Shown: positions 19,992 to 28,216 of the stretch, one piece after another
Layout of the letters: each line of letters starts with the position of its first letter
How positions within the stretch are numbered: the stretch's first letter is position 1
Virus record (IMG/VR): IMGVR_UViG_3300035523_000016
Coordinates: 1-31,546 of that record
DNA length: 31,546 bases
Source of the DNA: a virus
Reading direction: 5' to 3' (one strand)
Notes under the pieces: generated by a model
Database searches by the model: none
Seen by the model: only the letters and a program-made list of their open reading frames with translations
Told to the model about the DNA's origin: nothing
Program-made: the position numbers and the translations under genes

Positions 19992-21775
19992 CCCAGACCC
20001 ATGCCCTTTCCGTTACGCGCGACGCGCCACCTATGTGCAGCCGCGACCCACTTGTTCATCAGGTCATCGGTGTTCGTCAGCGGGTCAATGTGCGGGGCGA
20101 AGACGAGGGTGACCCCGCCGCCACTGCCTGCCCCGGCCGATGCCATCGCCATCCCGGCGCGGGCACCTTCGAGCATCCGGCTCGACTGCGCTGCGGTCGC
20201 GATGTAGGTGGCGTGACTGAGGAAGCCCATCTCGGGGCCGTACTCGTTGTAGCGAGTCATGCCGCTGCGCCATCCGCCCGTGGCGGCTGCGGAGAACTTC
20301 ATCGTGCCGGACTTGCCGACCTTGTACTTGATCTCGTCGGCGCTCTTGAGCATGTAGGCCCCGACCGGGATCGGGATCGTGTTCTTCTTCGCCTGCAGGA
20401 CCCGGATCGCGTCGTCGATCTTCTTCACGCCAGCGGTGTCGCCGTGGCTCCTGAGGGTGATCCTCTCCTTGTTGAGCCGCTGGATATTGCTGTCGATGGC
20501 CTTCGTCTTGGCCTCGGCCTGTGAGGTGTCAGCCATGATCTTCGGCTTGACTGCCTTCGGGATGCCCTTCAGCCCGTTGGCGAAGCCGATCGCGTCGTCG
20601 GTCGCCTTCTCCAGCCCCTTGCCGAGGTTCTCCATGTCCTTGTTGCCGGAGATCACGCCCATCATGCGAATGGTTGAGGCGAGGGGCTTGTTCATCATCG
20701 CGAAGCCGATGATCCCGGCCTTGACCAGCGGCAGGAGGATGCCGTTCCAGACCTGACGCATGACCTCACCCATGGCGTCGAAGGTGCCCTGGTTCTCCTT
20801 GATGTAGGTCGTGACCCCCTGAATGGCCGGGATCAGGACCGAGTTCATCAGCTGCGCGCCCTGCGTCATGATCGGCAGGAGCATCGACCCGAGGGTGATC
20901 TGAGCGCCCTGCATTGCAGCGTCCAGCTTCTTCTGCTCGAGCGCGTTCTCCTTCGCGGCGTCGAGCATCTTGCCGCTCATGGTGTTGCCGGTCTTGTCCG
21001 ACTCGATGCCGAGCTCGCGGAGACCGGCAGCGCCCTTGTTCAGGAAGGGCAACATGGCCAGCCCGCCCTTGCCGAAGAGCTTCATGGCGGCCGCGCTCTT
21101 CTCGGCGCCGTCCGGCATCTTGGCGAACTTGTCAGCTACCTGAGGCAGGAGCGTCGACATCGGCAGCATCTTGCCGTGGGCATCGGTGTAGGTGATGCCG
21201 AGAGCGCCGAGGGCCGAGGCGTTCATGTGAGAGGCAGCCGTCGCCGTGGCCAGCTTGTCCTTGAGGTAGGACATCTTGTCCGCGTAGCCCTTCGAGGAGG
21301 GGCCCGCGGACTCAAGTGCCTTGATCTGCTGCTTGATGGCGTCAGCATGCGCCTGGGCCTTGAGCTTCGCGGCCGCATCCTTCTGGGACATCGCGACGAC
21401 GTTCTTGGCGAAGATGCCCATCGACTTCGAGCCGGTGGCCGCATCGATCCCGGTCCGCTTGAAGGCGAACCCGAGCCGGGAGGACTCCTCGGCGGTCATG
21501 CCCGTGATGCGCGACAGGGAGCGGGTCTCCCCCGCAACCCGCTTGAAGGTGTTGACCGAGTCCTTGCCGAACTTCACGGCGATCGCTGCGCCGGCGGCGA
21601 CGGCCGCGACGCCGATGCCGAGCAGGGCCCCACCGATCAGCTTGCTCTTGCCGGCGAAGCCCTTGGCGTCCTTGAAGGCGTTGCGGAAGCCGGCGCCGAC
21701 GTTCTTCAGGGACTTGGTCGCGGTCTTGTCGTCGCCCAGCAGGACAAACCGGAGAGTCTTCGAGATTCCACCCAT
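19988..21775 (-). CDS. tape measure protein, 595 aa
   Basis: The tape measure sets tail length and helps DNA exit. The protein has an N-terminal GISKTLRFVLLGDDKTATKS motif typical of siphophages, a hydrophobic segment (about 48-68, LIGGALLGIGVAAVAAGAAI), long Ala/Lys helical stretches, and a hydrophobic middle (VKAGIIGFAMM). At 595 aa it implies a short tail, near 90 nm if about 1.5 angstrom per residue applies. The ATG at 21775 overlaps the chaperone stop (TGATG). Earlier in-frame codons are rejected because they lie in the chaperone gene. Confidence 0.9.
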   Translation of the reverse strand: MGGISKTLRFVLLGDDKTATKSLKNVGAGFRNAFKDAKGFAGKSKLIGGALLGIGVAAVAAGAAIAVKFGKDSVNTFKRVAGETRSLSRITGMTAEESSRLGFAFKRTGIDAATGSKSMGIFAKNVVAMSQKDAAAKLKAQAHADAIKQQIKALESAGPSSKGYADKMSYLKDKLATATAASHMNASALGALGITYTDAHGKMLPMSTLLPQVADKFAKMPDGAEKSAAAMKLFGKGGLAMLPFLNKGAAGLRELGIESDKTGNTMSGKMLDAAKENALEQKKLDAAMQGAQITLGSMLLPIMTQGAQLMNSVLIPAIQGVTTYIKENQGTFDAMGEVMRQVWNGILLPLVKAGIIGFAMMNKPLASTIRMMGVISGNKDMENLGKGLEKATDDAIGFANGLKGIPKAVKPKIMADTSQAEAKTKAIDSNIQRLNKERITLRSHGDTAGVKKIDDAIRVLQAKKNTIPIPVGAYMLKSADEIKYKVGKSGTMKFSAAATGGWRSGMTRYNEYGPEMGFLSHATYIATAAQSSRMLEGARAGMAMASAGAGSGGGVTLVFAPHIDPLTNTDDLMNKWVAAAHRWRVARNGKGMGLG

Positions 21776-22517
21776 CAGCGCGCACCCTTCTCGATCCAGT
21801 CGTCGACCGCGTACATGGCCTGCTCGAACTGCCACCAGGCAAGATCGGTGACCTGGTCGGGGAGGTAGCCGAACCGCTCACAGATCGGCATCTGATAGCG
21901 GCGCAGCAGGACGCGCACAGGCTCGAAGGAGACCGGCGCCGGGCGGTGGGCGGCGCTCGGGGGCTCGGCGCTGGAGACGAACCCCCCTACGCTTTTCCCG
22001 CAAGGTCCTCGATGTCGTCGGGGATGTCGCCGTTCGGGATGTACTCCGGCAGGTCGTCCATGTCCTCGTCGATGTCCTCGTCGGAGATCGCGAGGACGTC
22101 GGCCAAGGTCGCCCGCTCGCCGGCCATGTTGATCGCCAGCCAGACCCCGACCGTCTGCGACAGGAAGAGGCTGGGGTGCCCCGACTGCCACTCGCCATAG
22201 GAGATGGTGATCTCCTCGCACGCCTTGGTGTAGACCTCGACCTGCTCGTCGGTGGCATCCTCAGGCGGTGGGGCGATCTCGGCAAGGTCGCGGTCCATCT
22301 GGTTGAGCTTCTCCAGCACCTCAGCGCCGAACCGGTCCATCTTGAAGACGACCTCGGTCCAACGTTTCACCCCAAGGGTGATGCCCTGCTGCTTGAGTGC
22401 CATCAGCTCCGAGTCGAAGCGCAGGGCCAACAGGCCGTTCGCCTCGCTGCGGTGCCGGGTCTGATACTCAGTGAAGGTGACGGTGTCGTCCTCGAGGTGG
22501 CGTGCGATTCGGTACAT
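21775..22517 (-). CDS. tail assembly chaperone fusion (G-T), made by -1 frameshift
   Basis: Ribosomes reading the 176-aa chaperone can slip back one base at GGGAAAA (21999-21993) and continue in the second frame, giving SVGGFVSSAEPP and ending in YAVDDWIEKGAR at 21775. The longer product (about 247 aa) and the short one form the standard siphophage pair that coats the tape measure before tail assembly. The extended frame contains AWWQFEQAMYAVDDW, typical of the T part. No separate start is needed for it. Confidence 0.88.
21987..22517 (-). CDS. tail assembly chaperone, short form (G)
   Basis: This 176-aa acidic protein lies between the tail-tube region and the tape measure, where siphophages place their chaperones. 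Its C-terminal part is strongly acidic (ISDEDIDEDMDDLPEY). It ends LAGKA two codons after the slippery heptamer. The ATG at 22517 has AAGGAG upstream; the frame opens further but that part overlaps the preceding gene. Confidence 0.88.
   Translation of the reverse strand: MYRIARHLEDDTVTFTEYQTRHRSEANGLLALRFDSELMALKQQGITLGVKRWTEVVFKMDRFGAEVLEKLNQMDRDLAEIAPPPEDATDEQVEVYTKACEEITISYGEWQSGHPSLFLSQTVGVWLAINMAGERATLADVLAISDEDIDEDMDDLPEYIPNGDIPDDIEDLAGKA
21993..21999 (-). other. programmed -1 frameshift slippery site GGGAAAA
   Basis: The zero frame reads GCG GGA AAA GCG TAG, so the heptamer is in the correct G-GGA-AAA phase, with the zero-frame stop two codons on. In the -1 frame the next codon is AGC and the reading stays open to 21775. 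Confidence 0.85.
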
Positions 22518-22519
22518 GG

Positions 22520-22993
22520 CTAGGTGTTCTCCTTGATGGTTTGGGTGAGCGTTTCCAGGACGCGCTTCCGCAGGCTCTCTGCCTGCGCTTGGAACGACTT
22601 CATGCCGACCCCCTTGGGGACGGACTGCGGACGCCAGGGATGCTTGACGTTCGGGTTGCCCCGCTTCGGGATCCACGGGATCGGCTTGCGGATGCTGCCG
22701 TCCTCGAACTGCTCCATGAACATGCCGTCCGAGTTGGACAGCTGGACACGGACGCCCCGCTTGAGGTCGGTGAGGATCGAGACGCGGCCGCGGTTGAGGA
22801 TGCGGGCAGCCAGACCACCCTTGTGCGGCATGTCGTGCCCGTAGGCCTCCAGAATCTGAAGACCTACGGGCTTTCCGATTGCGCGCAGCTCACGCCGAAG
22901 TGCCAGCTGGATCGGCTTGTCGACACCGAGCAGGTGCGCGCCCTCTTCGCGCCACCGCTCGGTGCCCGTGACGGTGACGACCTCGCCGGCCAT
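22520..22993 (-). CDS. putative HK97 gp10-like connector or tail-completion protein, 157 aa
   Basis: The basic protein, with an N-terminal GTERWREEG followed by helical and strand segments (LALRRELRAIGKPVGLQILE, GRVSILTDLKRGVRVQLSNS), resembles HK97 gp10-type neck proteins. Such genes usually lie before the tail tube gene; here it lies after it. The ATG at 22993 follows the tail tube stop by 3 bases. Assignment is tentative. Confidence 0.55.
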   Translation of the reverse strand: MAGEVVTVTGTERWREEGAHLLGVDKPIQLALRRELRAIGKPVGLQILEAYGHDMPHKGGLAARILNRGRVSILTDLKRGVRVQLSNSDGMFMEQFEDGSIRKPIPWIPKRGNPNVKHPWRPQSVPKGVGMKSFQAQAESLRKRVLETLTQTIKENT

Positions 22994-22996
22994 CGG

Positions 22997-23995
22997 CTAG
23001 ACCAGCGTGTCGGCCGTGCGAGCGGACAGGAACAGCGCCTGCGATGCGGTCGACAGCTTGCGAACCTCGTAGGCCAGCGTGACGGTCGGGAACTGGCCGT
23101 CCGCGTTCGGGGTGGGCGCGGAGGTCAGCCGGCAGTAGGGGGCGAGGAAGTTCATCTGGTCGGTGCCGTTGATGAAGTTCCAGTTGAACGCGATGCCGGT
23201 GTTCGCCTTCCAGTTGGCCCGCAGGGCGGCGATGGCCGGGGTGTTGTCGGCCTCCATCGTCCCGGTGATCTTGCGCTGCTGGATCGGAGGCTGCGCCTTC
23301 AGGCCGGTGCCGTCGCCGCGGTAGTCGTCGGCGTTGATGTTGTTGTCGATCTTCAGCGACCAGGACTTGATGCCGGAGATCGGCGTCGCGCAACCGCCGA
23401 CCAGGACGGTGGTCGGCTCGGTCACGACACCGGTCGACACACTGAAGCCGGCGAACGGGAACCGGTTCGGATAGATGACCGTGGGCGTCCCGATCGCGAT
23501 CGCGGTCGACATCGTGCGGCCGTCGAACTCGATGGTCTCGGTCAGGGTGCCCTGGTTGTCCATCTTCCATTCGATGGTGTTGATCACGCACCCGAGATAG
23601 GTGTGCACGTCGAACGTGCCATCGGTCATCAGTCGGGCGAGCTGCATCGTCAGCGCGTCGAGGTACGGGCCATCGGAGAGGGTGAAGTTGTGCTGGTAGA
23701 GGCCAGCACTCACCAGGGTGACGACGGCGTTCCCGAACGCTGCCTTGTGGAACCGGCCGAAGCCCTTGGCCTTGGTCTCGAAGTCGATCGAGCCGACAGC
23801 GGCTTCGGTGGCCCGGTAGGAGCCAGAGTCCATCGCGACCGGGCCGGGGTAGATCGCCTCGGACTCCTCGTCGTTCGGCGCCCAGTCGACCGAGGGATTG
23901 CCCTGGTAGGGCAGCCAGCGATCGACGGCCGCGGCCGTGCCGTAGGGCGACTCGGGCGCGCTGATCATCAGCTGCGCCTTGCGGTAGACGGTCAT
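22997..23995 (-). CDS. major tail (tube) protein, 332 aa
   Basis: This protein lies directly before the tail chaperone region and has the tube-protein style: an N-terminal MTVYRKAQLMISAPESPYGT, an acidic DWAPNDEESEAI stretch, and long beta-rich segments (FDVHTYLGCVINTIEWKMDN, GIKSWSLKIDNNINADD). It would stack into the tail tube. It is coupled to the 126-aa gene by an ATGA overlap. At 332 aa it is on the longer side for a tube protein, perhaps with an extra C-terminal domain. Confidence 0.85.
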   Translation of the reverse strand: MTVYRKAQLMISAPESPYGTAAAVDRWLPYQGNPSVDWAPNDEESEAIYPGPVAMDSGSYRATEAAVGSIDFETKAKGFGRFHKAAFGNAVVTLVSAGLYQHNFTLSDGPYLDALTMQLARLMTDGTFDVHTYLGCVINTIEWKMDNQGTLTETIEFDGRTMSTAIAIGTPTVIYPNRFPFAGFSVSTGVVTEPTTVLVGGCATPISGIKSWSLKIDNNINADDYRGDGTGLKAQPPIQQRKITGTMEADNTPAIAALRANWKANTGIAFNWNFINGTDQMNFLAPYCRLTSAPTPNADGQFPTVTLAYEVRKLSTASQALFLSARTADTLV

Positions 23996-24372
23996 GCCTT
24001 GACTCCGTTCTTGCGGCCCTTGGGGGCGTCGTCAGCGGTCGGGGGTACCTCAGGTGCGTCCGGGGTGCTCGCGAAGTCCTCAGCGGGCTCCTGCGCTGCG
24101 CTGGGCACGTCGGGGACGAATCCCTCGGTGGCGCGGGAGGCGGCTTCGAGGTGCTCAAGGTGGGCAGGGATGGCGACCTCGGCGACGGCCTTGGCATCGT
24201 CGTCGACCGGCTCCCAGTTCAGGGTCTGGGTCAGCAGGAGTCCGGCGACCGCGGCCGCGTTCTCCTCGCCGACGATCGCGACGACGTCGACTTCCTCGTC
24301 ACGCGTGACGAGCTTCCCCCCGAGCGCAGCAGGAGCGCCGTCGCCCAGAGGGTTGATGTTCTTGATGATCAC
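23992..24372 (-). CDS. hypothetical protein before the tail tube gene, 126 aa
   Basis: The N-terminus (VIIKNINPLGDGAPAALGGK) looks like a short beta segment, and the C-terminal half is Ala/Pro/Glu-rich and likely disordered, ending in a basic GRKNGVKA. The GTG at 24372 has AAAGG upstream. It may be a small neck or tail assembly factor, but nothing specific is seen. Confidence 0.65.
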   Translation of the reverse strand: MIIKNINPLGDGAPAALGGKLVTRDEEVDVVAIVGEENAAAVAGLLLTQTLNWEPVDDDAKAVAEVAIPAHLEHLEAASRATEGFVPDVPSAAQEPAEDFASTPDAPEVPPTADDAPKGRKNGVKA

Positions 24373-24382
24373 GGCAGGCCTT

Positions 24383-24883
24383 TCAGATAACCGCTCGGAA
24401 TGGGATGGAGAACCGGAGGACCGCGGTCGCTCCGTTGGCGTTGCTGGCCTGGTTGAAGCCATCGACGCCGCCGACCCGGATGTCCCACAAGCCGGGGACT
24501 CCGAGCGCGTCAGATTGCGCCGCGGCGAGGGCGGCGATGATGAGTGCCTTGAAGGCGGAGTGGATCGCGAAGACCTTGTCCCGGACGACCTTGACCTGAC
24601 CGGTTCCGCCGGCGTTCGACCAGGCGACGATGGTGATCGCGCCGGCCTCGTCGGAGTTGCCGCCGGCCATGGTGTCCGACCAGGTCATGGTCGAGTTGGC
24701 CGAGTCGGCGGGCTTGTCGAGCTCCCAGTCATCGACACCGATCGCGACGTAGTCCCCGGAGTTCAGCGTCTCCGGGACGGAGTCGGTGATGTTCACACCG
24801 GTCAGGCCCGGGTAGGCCTGAGCCGCGGCGAAGAGCGCATCGAGGATCAGCGGGATGCGCGAGCCGTTGATGCCGTCGCTCAT
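24383..24883 (-). CDS. putative tail terminator protein, 166 aa
   Basis: The N-terminal helix (SRIPLILDALFAAAQAYPGL) followed by beta strands (YVAIGVDDWELD) and the end RFSIPFRAVI match tail-terminator proteins of actinophages, which cap the tube and bind the head. ATGA overlap with the adaptor gene upstream. Position between the connector and tube genes fits. No catalytic motif is expected. Confidence 0.65.
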   Translation of the reverse strand: MSDGINGSRIPLILDALFAAAQAYPGLTGVNITDSVPETLNSGDYVAIGVDDWELDKPADSANSTMTWSDTMAGGNSDEAGAITIVAWSNAGGTGQVKVVRDKVFAIHSAFKALIIAALAAAQSDALGVPGLWDIRVGGVDGFNQASNANGATAVLRFSIPFRAVI

Positions 24884-25389
24884 GCGAACCCCGCAGACGC
24901 GAGCAGGTAGTCCTCCATGAGTTCCTTGGCCTGATTGGGCACGAGGAAGCCGGCCATGGTGCTGGGGTCAGCGAGGCTCGGGCGGAGGCGGCTCTTGAAG
25001 TACTGGTTGCCGATCAGGCAGGCGGCACCGATGGCCCAGTCGGGCGCGGTCGCGGCGCCGGCGTTGTAGCCGACAGTGAGGTCGGCCACGATGAACAGGC
25101 CGTCCTTGCGCGAGATCAACTGACCCTCGGGGACGAAGATGTTCGGGTCGAGCGCCTCACCCCAGGGCCACGTCGCGAGCGAGGTGATCGAGGCGGCGCG
25201 GTAGGCCAGGGCGAGGCTGAAGCCGTTGCCCTTGACGTGCTCACTGCAGGCGGTCGTGATGGTCGGCCCGCACAGCTTGTCGACCTTCCCGCACGCGAGG
25301 TTGATGGCCACCTGGAGGACCGCGTCATCGTTGCTGCTCGCGTTGCCGACGAAGGCCCGGAAGGTGGGCAGGTCTACCCAGGCGGCCAT
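24880..25389 (-). CDS. head-tail connector (adaptor) protein, 169 aa
   Basis: The helical start (PTFRAFVGNASSNDDAVLQV) and internal CGKVDKLCG resemble gp6-type adaptors, which attach below the portal. A C-terminal helix (NQAKELMEDYLLAS) is typical of that group. The gene lies just after the capsid and a small gene. ATG at 25389. Confidence 0.7.
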   Translation of the reverse strand: MAAWVDLPTFRAFVGNASSNDDAVLQVAINLACGKVDKLCGPTITTACSEHVKGNGFSLALAYRAASITSLATWPWGEALDPNIFVPEGQLISRKDGLFIVADLTVGYNAGAATAPDWAIGAACLIGNQYFKSRLRPSLADPSTMAGFLVPNQAKELMEDYLLASAGFA

Positions 25390-25392
25390 CGC

Positions 25393-25629
25393 TCAGGCCT
25401 CGGTCTCTGCCGGAGCAGCTTCGGCGGTCACCTTGTCGGCGGCGGCGCGTCGGCCCTTGGGCTTCTCGGTGCGCGCTTCGGGGGCGTCGCCGGCGGCCTG
25501 CTCGCGCATCCATGCGGCAAGGCCCGGGGAGTGCTCTTCGTACTCGGCGGCCATCGCCGGCAGTGACGTGCCGCGCTCGGCGGCCAGACCCCGGTAGTTG
25601 TCGGCCAGGGTGGGATCGATCTCGCTCAT
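25393..25629 (-). CDS. small head-region protein, 78 aa
   Basis: This acidic then basic, Ala-rich protein (MSEIDPTLADNYRGLAAERG, ending KVTAEAAPAETEA) has no recognised fold and is probably disordered at its C-terminus. It lies between the capsid and the connector. The ATG at 25629 has AAAGGA upstream. Confidence 0.65.
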   Translation of the reverse strand: MSEIDPTLADNYRGLAAERGTSLPAMAAEYEEHSPGLAAWMREQAAGDAPEARTEKPKGRRAAADKVTAEAAPAETEA

Positions 25630-25759
25630 GCTGGGTTCCTTTCAGGTGTCATGTGGGGCGCTGCCGGCGCGCAGGCGGGGTCTCCGGTCGAGTAGGAGGC
25701 GCGACCTCTCCCGCCTTACGTGCGGTCCATGCGCTGCGCTCAACGCGCCAGCAGCCAGA

Positions 25760-25794
25760 AGCCGGAGCGGCCCTCGATTGGGTCCGCTCCGGCT
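25760..25794. terminator. hairpin after the capsid gene
   Basis: An 11-bp stem (AGCCGGAGCGG with CCGCTCCGGCT) encloses a 13-base loop that itself holds a CCC/GGG pair. It lies 18 bases after the capsid stop on the minus strand and could reduce transcription into the connector and tail genes while leaving capsid mRNA abundant. The remaining 130 bases to the next gene hold nothing clear. Confidence 0.7.
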
Positions 25795-25811
25795 CCGTCA
25801 GGGGTTGCCGA

Positions 25812-27221
25812 TCAGAAGGTCGGCGCGATCAGGCCGAAGCCAGCCGCGGAGTTGCCGCCGATCTTGGAGACCGCGGTCGGGTAGCGACCGGCCGTGAAGG
25901 CCGCGTAGCCGTAGACCACGAGCTTGATGGTCAGCTGGTTGCCGAGGGTCTGCTCGAAGCGCAGCTCCTTGGGCATCCCGTCGCCGTCCTCCCAGAGCAG
26001 GAGGTCCTCCTTGCGGGCCGCGACGACCTGGTCCTCAGGACCCGAGCCGACCGCGGTGGGGACGTTGCTGTCCGTGATGATCGGCACCGTGGAGAGCGTG
26101 CCGACGACGGTCCCGTAGTCCGGGTTGTCGTAGACGCCGTAGCCGTTCATCGGGCCGTTGGCGTTCGGCACGACGAGCGGGCGGTTCTGCGAGTCGAGCA
26201 GCTGCTCGAGCCAGCCCCAACGGTTCGGGTGCATGAAGCCGAACGTGACCGGCCGCTTGCGGTTGGTCGCGACGGCGGCCTTGGCGCCGGCCCACTTGGT
26301 CCAGAAGGTCTGGGCCGTCGCAGCCGCCACGAAGGCGGTCGCCTGGTTGGTGCCGGACGTCTGCAGGATGCCGAGCATCTGGTTCGATGCGCCGGAACCG
26401 TTCACGACCTGCCGGTCGATCTCCTCGAAGTACGCGCCTGCGAGGTCGGTGTAGACGATCAGGTCCGTGCCGGGGGCGCCGCGCTCGAGCATCTGGCGGG
26501 ACAGGTCCTGCTGGCCGGAGACCGTGACGACCGGCGGCTGCAGGGCTGCCGACCAGACCTCGTCGGTGTTGGACACCGAGGAGTTCTCAGTCGCCTGAGA
26601 GGCCGCGGTTGCGCCGGTCGTCCCGCGGGGGATGACCAGTGCCATGCCCTGATCGGGCAGGGGCAGGTGGGTGACCGCGTTGGCGACCGGGCGACCGGAG
26701 CGGACCACGGGGGCCGCGAGGTCGACGAGGTACTGCGGGATCACCAGGCCGGCGGCGCCACCGGTGGAGACGGCGCGGGAGCTGAGCTCGCCCTCTGCGC
26801 GGACCTCGACCATGTGCTGCTGCAGGCGGGCCTGCGCAGTGAAGTCGTTGCCGGTCTGCATCCGGTAGAAGTCGGCGAAGAAGCTGGCCTCGCCCCGGCG
26901 GTCCTTCTCCTGCGAGTACGTCCGCGGCTCGACGGTGCGAGCGTTGGTCGTCTGCGCGGTGGAGCCGAGCTGGGTGATCTGGCCCTGGAGTGCCGCGACG
27001 GCGTCCTCCTTGACCTTCTCGGCCCGGTACGTCTCGAGGGTCTGCTCGAGCTGGGCGCGCTGGGCCTCGTTGGCGGCACGCTTATCGAGGATCGCCGTCT
27101 CCTGTTCCGGCGTGAACTCGCCACCGCGCAGGGTGTTGAGTTCGGTGGTCATGCCGTTCCATACGGCGATGTTCGCGTTCAGGTTGTCCATCGCGCGCTT
27201 GATCAGCTGCTCGAGGTTCAT
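25812..27221 (-). CDS. major capsid protein, HK97 fold, with N-terminal scaffold domain
   Basis: This 469-aa protein has a coiled-coil N-terminal part (about residues 1-105, NLEQLIKRAMDNLNANIAVW onwards), which acts as a scaffold and is cut off by the prohead protease. The HK97-fold part follows, with GGAAGLVIPQYLVDLAAPVV, the long E-loop region, and the C-terminal KEDLLLWEDGDGMPKELRFE. The ATG at 27221 has AAAGG upstream; codons further upstream are in frame but unlikely. Confidence 0.93.
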   Translation of the reverse strand: MNLEQLIKRAMDNLNANIAVWNGMTTELNTLRGGEFTPEQETAILDKRAANEAQRAQLEQTLETYRAEKVKEDAVAALQGQITQLGSTAQTTNARTVEPRTYSQEKDRRGEASFFADFYRMQTGNDFTAQARLQQHMVEVRAEGELSSRAVSTGGAAGLVIPQYLVDLAAPVVRSGRPVANAVTHLPLPDQGMALVIPRGTTGATAASQATENSSVSNTDEVWSAALQPPVVTVSGQQDLSRQMLERGAPGTDLIVYTDLAGAYFEEIDRQVVNGSGASNQMLGILQTSGTNQATAFVAAATAQTFWTKWAGAKAAVATNRKRPVTFGFMHPNRWGWLEQLLDSQNRPLVVPNANGPMNGYGVYDNPDYGTVVGTLSTVPIITDSNVPTAVGSGPEDQVVAARKEDLLLWEDGDGMPKELRFEQTLGNQLTIKLVVYGYAAFTAGRYPTAVSKIGGNSAAGFGLIAPTF

Positions 27222-27282
27222 CTCGAAGCCTTTCTGTTGTGCTGGGTGTTGGGTCGTGCGGAGAGATGCCGGGCATGCCAAA

Positions 27283-27310
27283 CACCCGACGAGCCGCAGC
27301 AGGTCGGGTG
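27283..27310. other. hairpin between protease and capsid genes
   Basis: CACCCGAC (27283-27290) and GTCGGGTG (27303-27310) form an 8-bp stem with a 12-base loop in the 116-bp gap between the protease stop and the capsid start. It may be a weak terminator or an RNA-processing site; no T-run follows. Confidence 0.4.
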
Positions 27311-27337
27311 ATGGGTGCGTCGACGGACGCCGGTGCG

Positions 27338-28216
27338 CTACAGGGAGCGCATCGGCAACAGCGGCTCATCGGCAGCGCGCTTGCGCTTGGCCGGGAACCG
27401 CTGCAGGAGCTCGCCCAGGACTGAGCGAGCCTCGTCCTCGGGGGCATCCCTCAGGAGCGCCCGAAGATCCCGTTCAGCCCGCAGGCTGCCGGTCGTGTAG
27501 GGGTTGGCACCGAAGCCAACGATCGAGACGTCACCGCGGTGGATGTCGTAGGAGTTGATCCGGTACTGGGTGTAGTCCGGGGACCAGACGCCCTTGTCGA
27601 TCCGGAACGCGAAGCTCATCTCGTTGTAGAGACCGGCCCGCATCTTCGGCGCCATGTAGGCGACGTCGTAGTCCTCGGGGTCCAGATGGGGGGCGTTGAC
27701 GATCAGGCCGATGTCACTCTCGCTGAGGAACAGCGTGTCGTTCCACGTGCTCGCGATGCGGCGCATCTGGTCGTGGCCGAGGACGAACGGGACCTCGAGG
27801 TCGACCCGGTTCAGCGAGGCAGCGCCGGCGCCGGCCGTCACGATCTCGTCGTAGGGGCCGAAGTAGTCCCACATCGTGTAGGCCTGCTCGTAGGCCGAGG
27901 CGACCCCGTCGAAGACGAGGAAGCTGCTGCCGTCGCCGGTGTCACCGATGCACTCGCAGCCGGCGTCGGTGCACGCGACGCAGGAGCCGGTCGCGTCGCA
28001 CTTGCACTGGTCGCCGCAGCCGGCAGCGCAGTCGAGGCAGCCGGTCGGGCACGCCTTCAGCGAGGCGGCCCGCAGCTTCATGTCCGAGTGGTAGGTGACT
28101 CGCGGCTTCGAGTCGATGGCCTCGGCACACCGCCGGGACGCCGGCGCCAGGCCGCGGGTTGCGACTGATGCGAGGCGTGCCGCAGCAGCCTCCTCGCGGG
28201 TCAGGATCGGCTTCAT
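27338..28216 (-). CDS. prohead protease, with a Cys-rich insertion
   Basis: This S78-type serine protease cuts the capsid scaffold during maturation. H148 in VPFVLGHDQMRR and S201 in YNEMSFAFRIDKG are the likely catalytic residues. Between the first strands (LRAASLK) and FLVFDGVASAYE lies an insert with ten cysteines (C56, C60, C63, C67, C71, C73, C79, C82, C87, C89), which is unusual in this family. The C-terminal tail is helical and basic. It overlaps the portal stop by ATGA. Confidence 0.88.
   Translation of the reverse strand: MKPILTREEAAAARLASVATRGLAPASRRCAEAIDSKPRVTYHSDMKLRAASLKACPTGCLDCAAGCGDQCKCDATGSCVACTDAGCECIGDTGDGSSFLVFDGVASAYEQAYTMWDYFGPYDEIVTAGAGAASLNRVDLEVPFVLGHDQMRRIASTWNDTLFLSESDIGLIVNAPHLDPEDYDVAYMAPKMRAGLYNEMSFAFRIDKGVWSPDYTQYRINSYDIHRGDVSIVGFGANPYTTGSLRAERDLRALLRDAPEDEARSVLGELLQRFPAKRKRAADEPLLPMRSL

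Noticed and set aside
22502-24910. An 802-codon open frame on the plus strand
   Set aside because: It lies opposite the tail tube, terminator and connector genes, which have family signatures and ribosome sites. Long antisense frames are usual in GC-rich DNA. The same applies to 25512-27311, 18444-20207 and 9945-11405.
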